The notes: a model not told the origin generated them from the sequence alone. 6,374 nt of DNA from Desulfurobacterium sp. (GCA_003978805.1 QNYI01000085.1:1-6374), one strand, 5' to 3'; shown: positions 1 to 6,258, counted from the stretch's first letter. Translations and numbers: made by a program.

Positions 1-278
1 TTGGTGGGCTTTCAGGTCCTGCAATAAAACCTGTAGCCATTAGGATGGTCTATCAAGTTGCAAAGGCCGTAAAAATTCCAGTTATCGGTATCGGTGGGAT
101 ATCCACTTGGGAAGACGCCGTTGAGTTCTTCTTGGCCGGAGCTTCAGCCGTTCAGGTAGGCACTGCAAACTTCTACAACCCAAAAGCTGTAGAGGAAATC
201 GTTTCAGGTCTTGAAGAGTACCTGAAGGAAATGGGATATTCTCACATCTCCGAGCTTGTTGGAGACCTTAAAGACTAA
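1..278 (+). CDS. pyrD: dihydroorotate dehydrogenase, class 1B catalytic subunit (3' end only)
   Basis: This is the C-terminal part of a gene cut by the left edge; in-frame codons run from base 3 (91 residues, TAA at 276-278). The enzyme oxidises dihydroorotate to orotate, the fourth step of UMP synthesis, using FMN. The fragment opens with [16 protein letters not shown], a hallmark of class 1 enzymes. It continues through IPVIGIGGI and the AVQVGTANF segment, which in this family form the strand and loop holding the FMN phosphate at the end of the TIM barrel. The [10 protein letters not shown] wording favours class 1B, whose partner is the PyrK electron-transfer subunit, but PyrK lies outside the window if present, so the subclass is inferred. 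pyrE follows after 34 bases on the same strand, consistent with one pyrimidine operon. The C-terminus is complete and shows no damage. Confidence 0.93.
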   Translation, partial: GGLSGPAIKPVAIRMVYQVAKAVKIPVIGIGGISTWEDAVEFFLAGASAVQVGTANFYNPKAVEEIVSGLEEYLKEMGYSHISELVGDLKD

Positions 279-298
279 AATTACACCAACTTGGAACT

Positions 299-303
299 GG
301 AGG
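299..303 (+). promoter_or_regulatory. ribosome binding site of pyrE
   Basis: GGAGG lies nine bases before the ATG at 313. It decides the start: an in-frame TTG at 256 would overlap pyrD and add 19 residues unlike the family, so ATG 313 is preferred. Confidence 0.75.
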
Positions 304-312
304 CTTAAGAGA

Positions 313-906
313 ATGCTTACAGAGGAGAGGATAAAGGAGATATTTTTAAAAACGGATGCCTTTCTTCAAGGGCACTTCTTGCTCTCAAGTGGACTTCACA
401 GCCCTTACTACCTTCAGTGTGCAAAGGTTCTTCAGTATCCGGAGTACGCTGAGGAGCTCTGTAAAGAGCTTGCAAGGAGAGTAGACGAGCTCGGCGTTGA
501 GTACGATTTTGTTATAGCTCCAGCCCTTGGAGGAGTTATCGTATCCTACGAGACTTCAAGGCACCTAAGGGTGAGGGGGATTTTTGCGGAGAGGGTTGAG
601 GGAAAGCTCACGTTAAGGAGGGGTTTTGAGATAAAGGAGGGAGAGAAGGCCGTTGTCGTTGAGGACGTTGTAACTACCGGTAAGTCTACCCGTGAAACGA
701 TTGAAGTTGTAAAACGGCACGGTGGAGAGGTTGTTGCCGTCGGCAGTTTGGTAGATAGGAGCGGTGGGAAGGTTGACTTTGGCGTTCCTTTTGTAACTCT
801 CTGGAGACTTGAAGTTCCGGTTTACGAGCCTTCTTCCTGTCCCCTCTGCAAAGAGGGTAAAATACCTCTTGTTAAGCCCGGTAGCAGGAACATTCCACTC
901 AAGTAA
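313..906 (+). CDS. pyrE: orotate phosphoribosyltransferase
   Basis: The 197-residue cytosolic enzyme joins orotate to PRPP to give OMP, the step after PyrD. The decisive motif is the type I phosphoribosyltransferase PRPP loop at residues 114-126 (VVVEDVVTTGKST), with its acidic pair E117-D118. The N-terminal LLSSGLHSPYY segment (residues 23-33) is the usual OPRT phosphate/orotate-binding region. APALGGV (69-75) and the FAERVEGKLTLRRGF segment (91-105) match the substrate-binding loops. The protein ends with CPLC (C176, C179) followed by a KPGSR motif. This tail occurs, as I recall, in the slightly longer OPRTs of thermophiles and deep-branching bacteria and is absent from the E. coli type. 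ATG 313 was chosen for its GGAGG site. It lies 34 bases after pyrD and 9 bases before the prenyltransferase gene, so it is probably co-transcribed with both. Confidence 0.95.
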   Translation: MLTEERIKEIFLKTDAFLQGHFLLSSGLHSPYYLQCAKVLQYPEYAEELCKELARRVDELGVEYDFVIAPALGGVIVSYETSRHLRVRGIFAERVEGKLTLRRGFEIKEGEKAVVVEDVVTTGKSTRETIEVVKRHGGEVVAVGSLVDRSGGKVDFGVPFVTLWRLEVPVYEPSSCPLCKEGKIPLVKPGSRNIPLK

Positions 907-915
907 GGTGACGAG

Positions 916-1890
916 GTGAAGGTATTTAAGCCTTTTGAGGTTATTAGGGAGGAGCTCTTAAAGGCAGAGGAGTTTTCAAGGGAGCTCCTTGACTCAAAAG
1001 TGGAGCTCGTTTTAAGGGCCGGCGGTTACATCCTTGATAGTGGCGGAAAGAGAGTAAGGCCGGGATTGACGATAATCGCCGGGAAGCTCGTTGACGCAAG
1101 CCTTGATAGGCTTATCCCCGTTGCGACAGTTATGGAGTACATGCACACGGCTACCCTCCTTCACGACGATATCGTTGACGGTGCAAAGCTGAGGAGGGGT
1201 AGGCCATCTGCAAACACGGTCTTCGGGAACGACGTTGCCGTTTTAGTGGGCGACTACATGTTTGCAAAGGCCATATACGTTTTGGCCGTCTACGGTGGAG
1301 AGGAGGTTTTAAAAGTTGCTGCCCAGACCGTTCAAGATATGGCAGAGGGGGAGCTCCTCCAGCTTGAGAAGATAGGGGATGTAAACCTTAGGGAGGAAGA
1401 GTACTTTGACATAATCTACCGTAAAACGGCATCCCTCCTTTCAACCTGCTGTGAGGTTGGAGCTCTCTTGGGAAGTTCTTCAAGCCGGGAAAGGAGAGCT
1501 CTGAGGGACTACGGAAAGCTCATCGGCTACGCTTTTCAGCTTGTTGACGATGCTTTTGACTACATCTCTGAAGAAAAGACAATCGGTAAACCTGCCGGAA
1601 ACGACATAAAGGAAGGGAAGGTGACCTATCCTTTAATCTCTGCCCTTAGAAAGGCCTCTCAAAAGGAAAGGGAAGAGATAGCCGGGATTCTTTCCTCCGT
1701 AGAACCTTCAAGGGAGGACGTGGAGAGGGTAAGGCAGTTTGTCCTTGAAAGGGGAGGGGACAGGGAGACCTTTAACCTTGCGAGGGATTACATTAAAAAG
1801 GCTAAGGAGCTCCTCTCCCTTTTCAAGGATTCTCCCTACAGGAGAGCTCTGGAAGAGGTTGCCGACTTTATAGTAGAGAGAACCTACTAA
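916..1890 (+). CDS. long-chain all-trans polyprenyl diphosphate synthase (hepta/octaprenyl type)
   Basis: This 324-residue protein extends an allylic diphosphate by successive head-to-tail condensation with isopentenyl diphosphate. The product would serve as the side chain of menaquinone or a similar quinone. It shows the full trans-prenyltransferase set: GGKRVRP (43-49), the first Asp-rich motif DDIVD (84-88) followed by LRRGRPS, and the second Asp-rich motif DDAFD (211-215) followed by GKPAGNDIKEGKVTYPL. The residue five before the first Asp-rich motif is Ala79. In this family a small residue there leaves the product tunnel open, favouring C35-C40 over short products such as GGPP. The exact chain length cannot be read from sequence, so ispB or hepT are both possible names. 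The start is GTG at 916, with AGGTGA just upstream overlapping the pyrE stop codon. The spacing to pyrE is 9 bases, suggesting translational linkage. Confidence 0.92.
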   Translation: MKVFKPFEVIREELLKAEEFSRELLDSKVELVLRAGGYILDSGGKRVRPGLTIIAGKLVDASLDRLIPVATVMEYMHTATLLHDDIVDGAKLRRGRPSANTVFGNDVAVLVGDYMFAKAIYVLAVYGGEEVLKVAAQTVQDMAEGELLQLEKIGDVNLREEEYFDIIYRKTASLLSTCCEVGALLGSSSSRERRALRDYGKLIGYAFQLVDDAFDYISEEKTIGKPAGNDIKEGKVTYPLISALRKASQKEREEIAGILSSVEPSREDVERVRQFVLERGGDRETFNLARDYIKKAKELLSLFKDSPYRRALEEVADFIVERTY

Positions 1891-1892
1891 AG

Positions 1893-1900
1893 AGGAGGTG
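1893..1900 (+). promoter_or_regulatory. ribosome binding site of the small winged-helix gene
   Basis: AGGAGGTG is a near-complete Shine-Dalgarno sequence three bases before ATG 1904. An in-frame GTG at 1898 lies inside this site and so cannot be the start. Confidence 0.8.
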
Positions 1901-1903
1901 GTA

Positions 1904-2086
1904 ATGGAGAACAAGGAGCAGTTAGTCCTTGAAGCTATGAAGAAAGCCGAAAAGCCCGTCAGGCCGGGAGATATAGCAAAGATGACGGGGCTTGAGAGTA
2001 AAGAGGTTTCAAAGATTATAAAGAAGCTTAAAGAAGAGGGAAAAGTTTACAGCCCGAAGAGGTGCTACTACGCCGTTAAGGAGTAA
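1904..2086 (+). CDS. small winged helix-turn-helix protein, function unknown
   Basis: This is a 60-residue protein made of little more than one winged-helix domain. Helix 1 is about residues 3-15, helix 2 about 21-28 (PGDIAKMTG), and the likely recognition helix about 32-45 (SKEVSKIIKKLKEEG). A short wing follows, ending in KVYSPKRCYYAV. The pattern 'remove a block, test the next helix, then a two-strand wing' is that of MarR/ArsR-like and archaeal-type minimal regulators. I recall similar 60-70-residue stand-alone proteins with an SPKRCYYA tail in anaerobic bacteria and archaea, but know no assigned target. It follows the prenyltransferase by 13 bases and is the last gene of the plus-strand group. 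It is too small to carry a separate ligand domain. The single Cys in the wing (C54) is the only obvious chemical handle. It may bind DNA, or it may be an RNA- or protein-binding relative. Confidence 0.8.
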   Translation: MENKEQLVLEAMKKAEKPVRPGDIAKMTGLESKEVSKIIKKLKEEGKVYSPKRCYYAVKE

Positions 2087-2096
2087 CCGTTCCTTA
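2077..2096. terminator. short hairpin between convergent genes, possible bidirectional terminator
   Basis: TAAGGA (2077-2082) is repeated inverted as TCCTTA (2091-2096) with an 8-base loop; wobble pairs could lengthen the stem. It covers both stop codons of the two convergent genes, which are only seven bases apart. Neither strand has a T-run after it, so intrinsic termination is doubtful and the inverted repeat may be chance. Confidence 0.25.
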
Positions 2097-4034
2097 GACA
2101 ACTATCTCAGGCTTTGAGAAAAAGTACCCCTGAGCGTAGTCTACAGAGAGCTCCCTTAACTTCCCTACGATGGCTTCGTTTTCGGCAAATTCCCCTATGG
2201 TCTTGAGGTTAAGGGAGTGCGCCATACTGTTGACGGTTTTTACTATGTTCTCTGCCTGATGGGAGGAGGTTATCTTCTTTACGTAACTGCCGTCAATCTT
2301 TAAAAACTTTATAGGGACGGCCTCTACTAAGTTGACAAACTGGGAAAAGGATGAGTAGCCGGTTCCAAAGTCGTCTATTGAAACTGGAACGTCCATCTCG
2401 CTTATGAACTCTACCAAGACATCGTAGTCCTCTACCGCTGCCTGTTCAGTAATTTCAAACCCGAAGTTCAGCCCTCTCCTTTTGAGCTCCTTCGTTATCT
2501 CCTTAATCTCTGAAAGGACGGAGGGGACTTTAAAAGTTCTGGGACTTAAGTTTATAAAGAGGTTCTTGCCTTTAAAGGTATCCACGTTCTCTAAAACTTT
2601 CCTCAGGACAGCAAGGTCAAGGAGGTGGATGAGGCGGAGTTCGTATATCATATCTATGAACTCGTAGGCAGGTATTATCCTTCCTTTTTCGTCCGTCAAC
2701 CTAAAGAGAACCTCGTAGTGGGAGATCCTTTCCCTCTTTAGGTCGTATATCCCTTGAAGTGCGAGCTTTATGTTCCCGTAGAACAGCTTCTCCGTCAGTT
2801 CCTCGTTTATGTTCCTGAATATCTTGAGTTTCTGGGAGGAGGAAAGTTCCTTGAGGTCTACTACAAGTAGCTTGGACGGATCCTTTTTACTCTCCCTTAT
2901 GACAAACCGTATGGCGTTGAGGATTTCCTTCTTCTCGGCTTTGAGCTGGGGAGGGAACTTTATTAGAAAACCGCTGATGTCCATCTCCACGGGGTAGGAC
3001 TTGAACCTTTCCTTGAACTTCTTTTTCAGGTCTTGAAAGATAATCTCATACCTTAGCTTGTCTTCTGTTGATACGGCACAGACGGCTCCGTATGAACACT
3101 TTACTACTCCGTGCTTTTCGTCCTTTCCGACGAGCTCGGATAGTTCCTCTTCAAGGAACTTGAAGATAGTGTCCCCTGCAGAGTATCCAAATACCTTGTT
3201 TATAAATGCTACTTCTGAAGGGTCTACAACGAGGAGGGCTATTTCTTCTTCTGAGTTTTCAATGAGGAAGCTGACTATATCTTCTAAGGAGATGTTCTTC
3301 TTAGTGGCGTTGACGCTGGATACGAGCTCTGCTAGCTTTTCAAGGAAAAAGTAAAGGGTTACAAGAACGATGTAGCCTGTTAGGAACTTTCTCTTTATGA
3401 AACAGTTCTTAAAGAGTTCAATGTAAAGGTGAATAGACCTGTGGGCTTTTTTGATTTCTCCGCAGAGGTTGAGCTTCTGACAGGCAATCTGAAAGGAGAG
3501 AGTCTTAAAGAACTTCTTGAAGGGACACTCCTCCTCTCCGTAAGGAACCTCCTTACCTTCTACTATACCCTTAAGTGTAGAGTAGTGGGTTAGGACTTTA
3601 CCGTCCTTTTCATCGTTTAGCTTTAAGACTGCAAGCTTCTTTTTCTCTGGGAGGGATTCCTCTATGTAGCCGAGGGCTATGAGGTTGGGGAAGTCCTTGA
3701 GGAAGCTGAGGAACTCGCCGATGAGCTCCCGGGGAAGGTGTTCGGTGTTTATGAAGTTTACGACTTTAAATATTATCTCGTTAATTGCGTCTATCACGAA
3801 AGCTACGCTCAGGTTGCTTCTGTATAGGTTCTTCCCCAGCTCTGTAACGAGCTTTTCAAAGCTCTCCTTGTCGTTTTGGTAGGTGGAGAGGAGGCGGGTA
3901 AAGCCCGGCCTCACCTCCGAGCAGAAGGTTTCTACGTCCTCAACCCCCAACTTCTCCCTAACGTTTGTAGGGAGGCTGTTGAGGTAGTCTTTACAGAAGA
4001 ACTCAAAGAGGTGAACGTAGTTGTTTAGAACCAT
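2094..4034 (-). CDS. EAL-domain c-di-GMP phosphodiesterase-like protein with degenerate GGDEF and CZB-like motif
   Basis: This 646-residue protein has no signal peptide. The C-terminal EAL domain (about 422-646) keeps residues expected for c-di-GMP hydrolysis: E441 (as EVL), N495 in INLSP, E527 in FEITE, D554-D555 in DDFGTGYSS, K579 in KIDGSYV, E615 and Q635 in AQGYFFSKP. It is therefore probably active, giving pGpG. Before it is a GGDEF fold (about 265-365) recognisable from VVDPSEVAFINKVFGYSAGD, but its catalytic loop reads SYGAV (314-318) and no RxxD inhibitory site is visible, so it should not make c-di-GMP. Residues 150-202 resemble a divergent CZB zinc-binding motif (H150, C170, HRSIH at 198-202). 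The N-terminal 130 residues are helical and of no family I can name; a globin-like sensor is possible. A 15-residue hydrophobic stretch (217-231) is short for a membrane span. ATG 4034 has GGAG seven bases upstream. The gene follows thiC by 30 bases without an obvious terminator or promoter. Confidence 0.9.
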   Translation of the reverse strand: MVLNNYVHLFEFFCKDYLNSLPTNVREKLGVEDVETFCSEVRPGFTRLLSTYQNDKESFEKLVTELGKNLYRSNLSVAFVIDAINEIIFKVVNFINTEHLPRELIGEFLSFLKDFPNLIALGYIEESLPEKKKLAVLKLNDEKDGKVLTHYSTLKGIVEGKEVPYGEEECPFKKFFKTLSFQIACQKLNLCGEIKKAHRSIHLYIELFKNCFIKRKFLTGYIVLVTLYFFLEKLAELVSSVNATKKNISLEDIVSFLIENSEEEIALLVVDPSEVAFINKVFGYSAGDTIFKFLEEELSELVGKDEKHGVVKCSYGAVCAVSTEDKLRYEIIFQDLKKKFKERFKSYPVEMDISGFLIKFPPQLKAEKKEILNAIRFVIRESKKDPSKLLVVDLKELSSSQKLKIFRNINEELTEKLFYGNIKLALQGIYDLKRERISHYEVLFRLTDEKGRIIPAYEFIDMIYELRLIHLLDLAVLRKVLENVDTFKGKNLFINLSPRTFKVPSVLSEIKEITKELKRRGLNFGFEITEQAAVEDYDVLVEFISEMDVPVSIDDFGTGYSSFSQFVNLVEAVPIKFLKIDGSYVKKITSSHQAENIVKTVNSMAHSLNLKTIGEFAENEAIVGKLRELSVDYAQGYFFSKPEIVV

Positions 4035-4064
4035 TAAATCTCCAACTTTTCTTTTTATCTGAAA

Positions 4065-5366
4065 TTATTTCTTCCTTAAGTACTCTTCAACCCTCTTTAT
4101 GGAGCACAAGTTGCCGCACATGGTACAGGTCTTTTCGTCCTCCTGAGGACGCCTCTCTTCCCGGTACCTCCTTGCCGTTTCCGGGTCTATTGCAAGCTCA
4201 AACTGCTTCTCCCAGTCAAGGGACTCCCTCGCCTTCGCCATCTCAACGTCCCACTCAAGAGCTCCCGGAACGCCCTTTACGATGTCTGCCGCGTGGCCTG
4301 CAATCCTTGCGGCGATTACTCCCTGCTTTACGTCCTCAACGTCGGGAAGGGCTAAGTGCTCTGCCGGCGTAACGTAGCAGAGGAAGTCAGCTCCGGCCTT
4401 TGCCGCAATAGCTCCCCCTATGGCGCTGACTATGTGGTCGTAGCCGGGGGCGATGTCTGTAACGAGGGGCCCGAGGACGTAAAAGGGAGCTCCGTGACAC
4501 AGCCTTTTCTGAAGCAGTATGTTTGCCTCAATCTGATCAAGGGGAACGTGGCCGGGACCTTCTACCATGGCTTGAACGTCCGCCTCCCTTGCCCTGTCAA
4601 CGAGCTCTCCGAGGGTTATGAGCTCTTCAATCTGACACCTGTCCGTTGCGTCTGCGATGCACCCCGGCCTCATACCGTCGCCGAGGGAAAGGGTGACGTC
4701 GTACTTCTTGGCTATTTCAAGGAGCCTGTCGTAGTGTTCGTAGAGGGGGTTCTCTTTTTCGTTGTAGACCATCCACTCAGCCATGAGAGCTCCGCCCCGG
4801 GAGACTATGTTCATTAGCCTTCCCTCTCTTTGGAGCCTCTCAAGGGCAGAGAGGGTGACGCCACAGTGAACGGTGATAAAGTCAACGCCGTCTCGGCAGT
4901 GCTTTTCAATAACGTTAAAGATGTCGTCTACTGTCATCTTCCCGATGAAACCGTACTTTTCCGCAGCTTCCTTTGCCGCCTGATATATCGGGACAGTCCC
5001 GACCATAACGGGGGAGTTCTCTACGATTACCTTCCTCGTTTCGTCTATGTGCTTACCAGTTGAGAGATCCATTACTGCGTCAGCGCCGTACTTTACGGCA
5101 ACCTTTAGCTTTTCAAGTTCAAGTTCTATCTTCTCAATGTCCCCTGATGTTCCGATGTTTGCGTTTACCTTTGTTTTAAGGCCTTTCCCTATGGCTCTGG
5201 GGGTAAAGTCCTCCCTTTCCCTGTGGTAGATGTTTGCAGGTATTACGATAGTTCCCTCAATGAGTCCCTGAACTATATAGTCAACATCCCTTTTCTCGTA
5301 CTCGGCGCAGAGCTCCATCTCCTTCGTTACAACACCTTTCTTTGCAAGTTCAACCAGCGTAGCCAT
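4065..5366 (-). CDS. thiC: phosphomethylpyrimidine synthase ThiC
   Basis: ThiC is a radical-SAM enzyme that rearranges aminoimidazole ribotide (AIR), a purine intermediate, into HMP-phosphate, the pyrimidine half of thiamine. The 433-residue protein is the short form, lacking the N-terminal extension of E. coli ThiC. Visible signatures are [19 protein letters not shown] (66-75), DLSTG (100-104), VHCGVT (167-171), SRGGA (189-193), GDGMRPG (229-235), EGPGHVP (269-275) and TPAEHL (333-338). H273 and H337 are the likely site-metal ligands. The [4Fe-4S] cluster motif is at the C-terminus (C414, C417, C421). The motif is C-x2-C-x3-C, one residue shorter than the often quoted C-x2-C-x4-C. ATG 5366 overlaps the thi4 stop in TAATG and is preceded by GGAGGAG four bases away, so the two genes are translationally coupled. 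It needs iron, reducing power and SAM. Confidence 0.97.
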   Translation of the reverse strand: MATLVELAKKGVVTKEMELCAEYEKRDVDYIVQGLIEGTIVIPANIYHREREDFTPRAIGKGLKTKVNANIGTSGDIEKIELELEKLKVAVKYGADAVMDLSTGKHIDETRKVIVENSPVMVGTVPIYQAAKEAAEKYGFIGKMTVDDIFNVIEKHCRDGVDFITVHCGVTLSALERLQREGRLMNIVSRGGALMAEWMVYNEKENPLYEHYDRLLEIAKKYDVTLSLGDGMRPGCIADATDRCQIEELITLGELVDRAREADVQAMVEGPGHVPLDQIEANILLQKRLCHGAPFYVLGPLVTDIAPGYDHIVSAIGGAIAAKAGADFLCYVTPAEHLALPDVEDVKQGVIAARIAGHAADIVKGVPGALEWDVEMAKARESLDWEKQFELAIDPETARRYREERRPQEDEKTCTMCGNLCSIKRVEEYLRKK

Positions 5367-6172
5367 TACTCCTCCCGATTCCCTTTTAACTTGGTTGCTA
5401 TCTCTTGAGCCACCTTCTTCCCGGAAAGGAGCATTCCGCCAAAAACGGGCCCCATCCTGTGGCTTCCACAGGTGGCGTTTGCCGCCATTCCGCTAACAAA
5501 GATGCCGGGGAATACCTCCCTCGTGTTCTTAACGGTGTCTTCCTCCCCCACCGACGCCCAGAGAGGTTTTTCCCCTACTACGCATCCCGTTTCTGTAGCA
5601 AGTCTTATCCCTGCCTTTCTCTGCAGAGTTGATACAACAGAGGCGTCGTGTCCCGTTGCGTCAACTACGTACTTTGCAGTAATAACGAGGGGGTCAACTG
5701 GAAGCCTGTTCCTCTCCACGGCAGTCCAGTTGATAACAAGGCCACAAACTCTGTACTCACTGTCAACCTTTTTAAGGACGACGTCCTCTGCGGTCACGCC
5801 GTTAAAGATAACTGCACCGGCCTTTACGGCTTTAGATGCTATGGTGGTCACAGCCTCAACGGAGTCTGCAACGTAGTATCCGGGCTGGAACTCCTTGTAA
5901 CGGATGTCAAACTCTTCAAGGATTTCCCTACCCATCTCTTGGACGACTATCTCGTTAAAGAGCATACCTCCAGCCCACATTCCGCCGCCGATGGCGAGCT
6001 GTCTTTCGTAGATTGAAACCTTAAAGCCTTCTTTTGCAAGGTAGTAGCCGGCTACAAGTCCGGAGGGTCCCCCACCGACGATAGCTACATCTACCTCTAA
6101 GGAGTCTTTTAACTTGTCCATAAAAGATTCAATGATGGCCTGAGAGATGGTAACCTCATTTAAGTTCTGCAT
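5366..6172 (-). CDS. thi4: THI4-family thiamine thiazole synthase, His-type (sulfide-dependent)
   Basis: This 268-residue cytosolic enzyme makes the adenylated thiazole precursor of thiamine from NAD and glycine. It replaces the ThiG/ThiS/ThiF/ThiH route of most bacteria. The dinucleotide fold starts at residue 28 with [11 protein letters not shown] (G33-G38). It is followed by [16 protein letters not shown] (55-70), the family's signature region, and by [11 protein letters not shown] (237-247) near the C-terminus. The key position in DATGHDA (171-177) is His175, where the yeast suicide enzyme has the Cys that gives up its sulfur. The archaeal and anaerobe enzymes with His use free sulfide with Fe(II) and turn over many times, so this protein should do likewise. 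ATG 6172 has AGGAGG seven bases upstream. It is first in the operon and overlaps thiC by one base. The length matches archaeal THI4 (about 260-270). It could alternatively be named a ribulose-1,5-biphosphate-type synthetase in older annotations, which would be wrong. Confidence 0.96.
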   Translation of the reverse strand: MQNLNEVTISQAIIESFMDKLKDSLEVDVAIVGGGPSGLVAGYYLAKEGFKVSIYERQLAIGGGMWAGGMLFNEIVVQEMGREILEEFDIRYKEFQPGYYVADSVEAVTTIASKAVKAGAVIFNGVTAEDVVLKKVDSEYRVCGLVINWTAVERNRLPVDPLVITAKYVVDATGHDASVVSTLQRKAGIRLATETGCVVGEKPLWASVGEEDTVKNTREVFPGIFVSGMAANATCGSHRMGPVFGGMLLSGKKVAQEIATKLKGNREE

Positions 6173-6176
6173 GCTT

Positions 6177-6214
6177 TTCCTCCTATTTTTTTGAATTTAC
6201 CGTGGGGGGAGGAA
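6177..6214 (-). other. possible SD-sequestering hairpin in the thi4 leader
   Basis: On the minus strand TTCCTCC (6214-6208) is the exact complement of GGAGGAA (6183-6177), which contains the thi4 Shine-Dalgarno site. The intervening 24 bases (C-rich, then A-rich) would form the loop. The stem would have seven pairs, four of them G-C, with no obvious extension. It lies downstream of the predicted transcription start, so it would be in the mRNA. Pyrimidine-rich leaders can match a Shine-Dalgarno site by chance, and a 7-pair stem may be weak at high temperature. Confidence 0.3.
6179..6184 (-). promoter_or_regulatory. ribosome binding site of thi4
   Basis: On the minus strand AGGAGG is followed by AAAAGC and the ATG at 6172, a strong and well-spaced site. 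It is notable because an exact complement of GGAGGAA occurs 24 bases upstream in the same leader. Confidence 0.8.
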
Positions 6215-6229
6215 GGGCGGTACTATCTA

Positions 6230-6258
6230 ATTTTATGCTTACTGAGAATGATTTTCAA
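6230..6258 (-). promoter_or_regulatory. sigma-70-type promoter of the thi4-thiC operon
   Basis: Reading the minus strand, TTGAAA (6258-6253) matches the -35 consensus at five of six positions. After exactly 17 bases, TAAAAT (6235-6230) matches the -10 consensus at five of six. Transcription would begin near 6223-6224, giving a leader of about 50 bases before the thi4 ATG. It is the only convincing promoter I found for the minus-strand group, so thi4, thiC and probably the EAL gene depend on it. Confidence 0.65.
6243..6257. promoter_or_regulatory. Fur-box-like operator overlapping the thi4 promoter
   Basis: TGAGAATGATTTTCA is a 7-1-7 inverted repeat with a single arm mismatch (TGAGAAT against TGAAAAT). 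Against the Fur-type consensus TGATAATNATTATCA it agrees at 12 of 14 defined positions. It overlaps the -35 hexamer and much of the spacer of the predicted promoter, the classical position for a repressor. It also covers the stop codon of the upstream minus-strand gene. Related PerR, Zur or other Fur-family proteins use similar 7-1-7 sites, so the regulator cannot be fixed from the site alone. Confidence 0.5.

Noticed and set aside
256..312. TTG at 256 as an upstream start for pyrE
   Set aside because: It would overlap pyrD and add residues not seen in the family, while ATG 313 has a properly spaced GGAGG.
950..1520. Repeated GAGCTC words in the prenyltransferase gene
   Set aside because: They are Glu-Leu codon pairs arising from codon preference, not an ordered repeat.
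1708..1914. Minus-strand frame of 68 codons opposite the prenyltransferase end
   Set aside because: It is a shadow of the conserved gene, with no SD and no recognisable domain.
4040..4100. Separate promoter for the EAL gene (TTGAAG, 17 bases, TAATTT)
   Set aside because: The -10 part matches only three of six consensus positions, which is expected by chance in this A/T-rich stretch.
4356..4817. 153-codon open frame on the plus strand opposite thiC
   Set aside because: It lies wholly within a well-supported thiC reading frame. Its protein resembles nothing, and it is a typical antisense shadow of a codon-biased gene.
5472..6016. Two overlapping plus-strand frames of 134 and 122 codons opposite thi4
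   Set aside because: Both are antisense to a clear THI4 coding region, have Ser/Thr-rich low-meaning products, and lack convincing ribosome sites.
6201..6220. G-rich plus-strand tract as a G-quadruplex
   Set aside because: The runs are uneven (six, two, three, two), so only a two-layer structure is possible, which is weak. The complement's pairing with the SD is the more specific explanation.
6242..6247. CTGAGA on the plus strand, reminiscent of the TPP riboswitch core motif
   Set aside because: The partner ACCTGATCTGG-like segment and the paired stems are absent on this strand. No plus-strand thiamine gene follows, and the operon itself is on the other strand.
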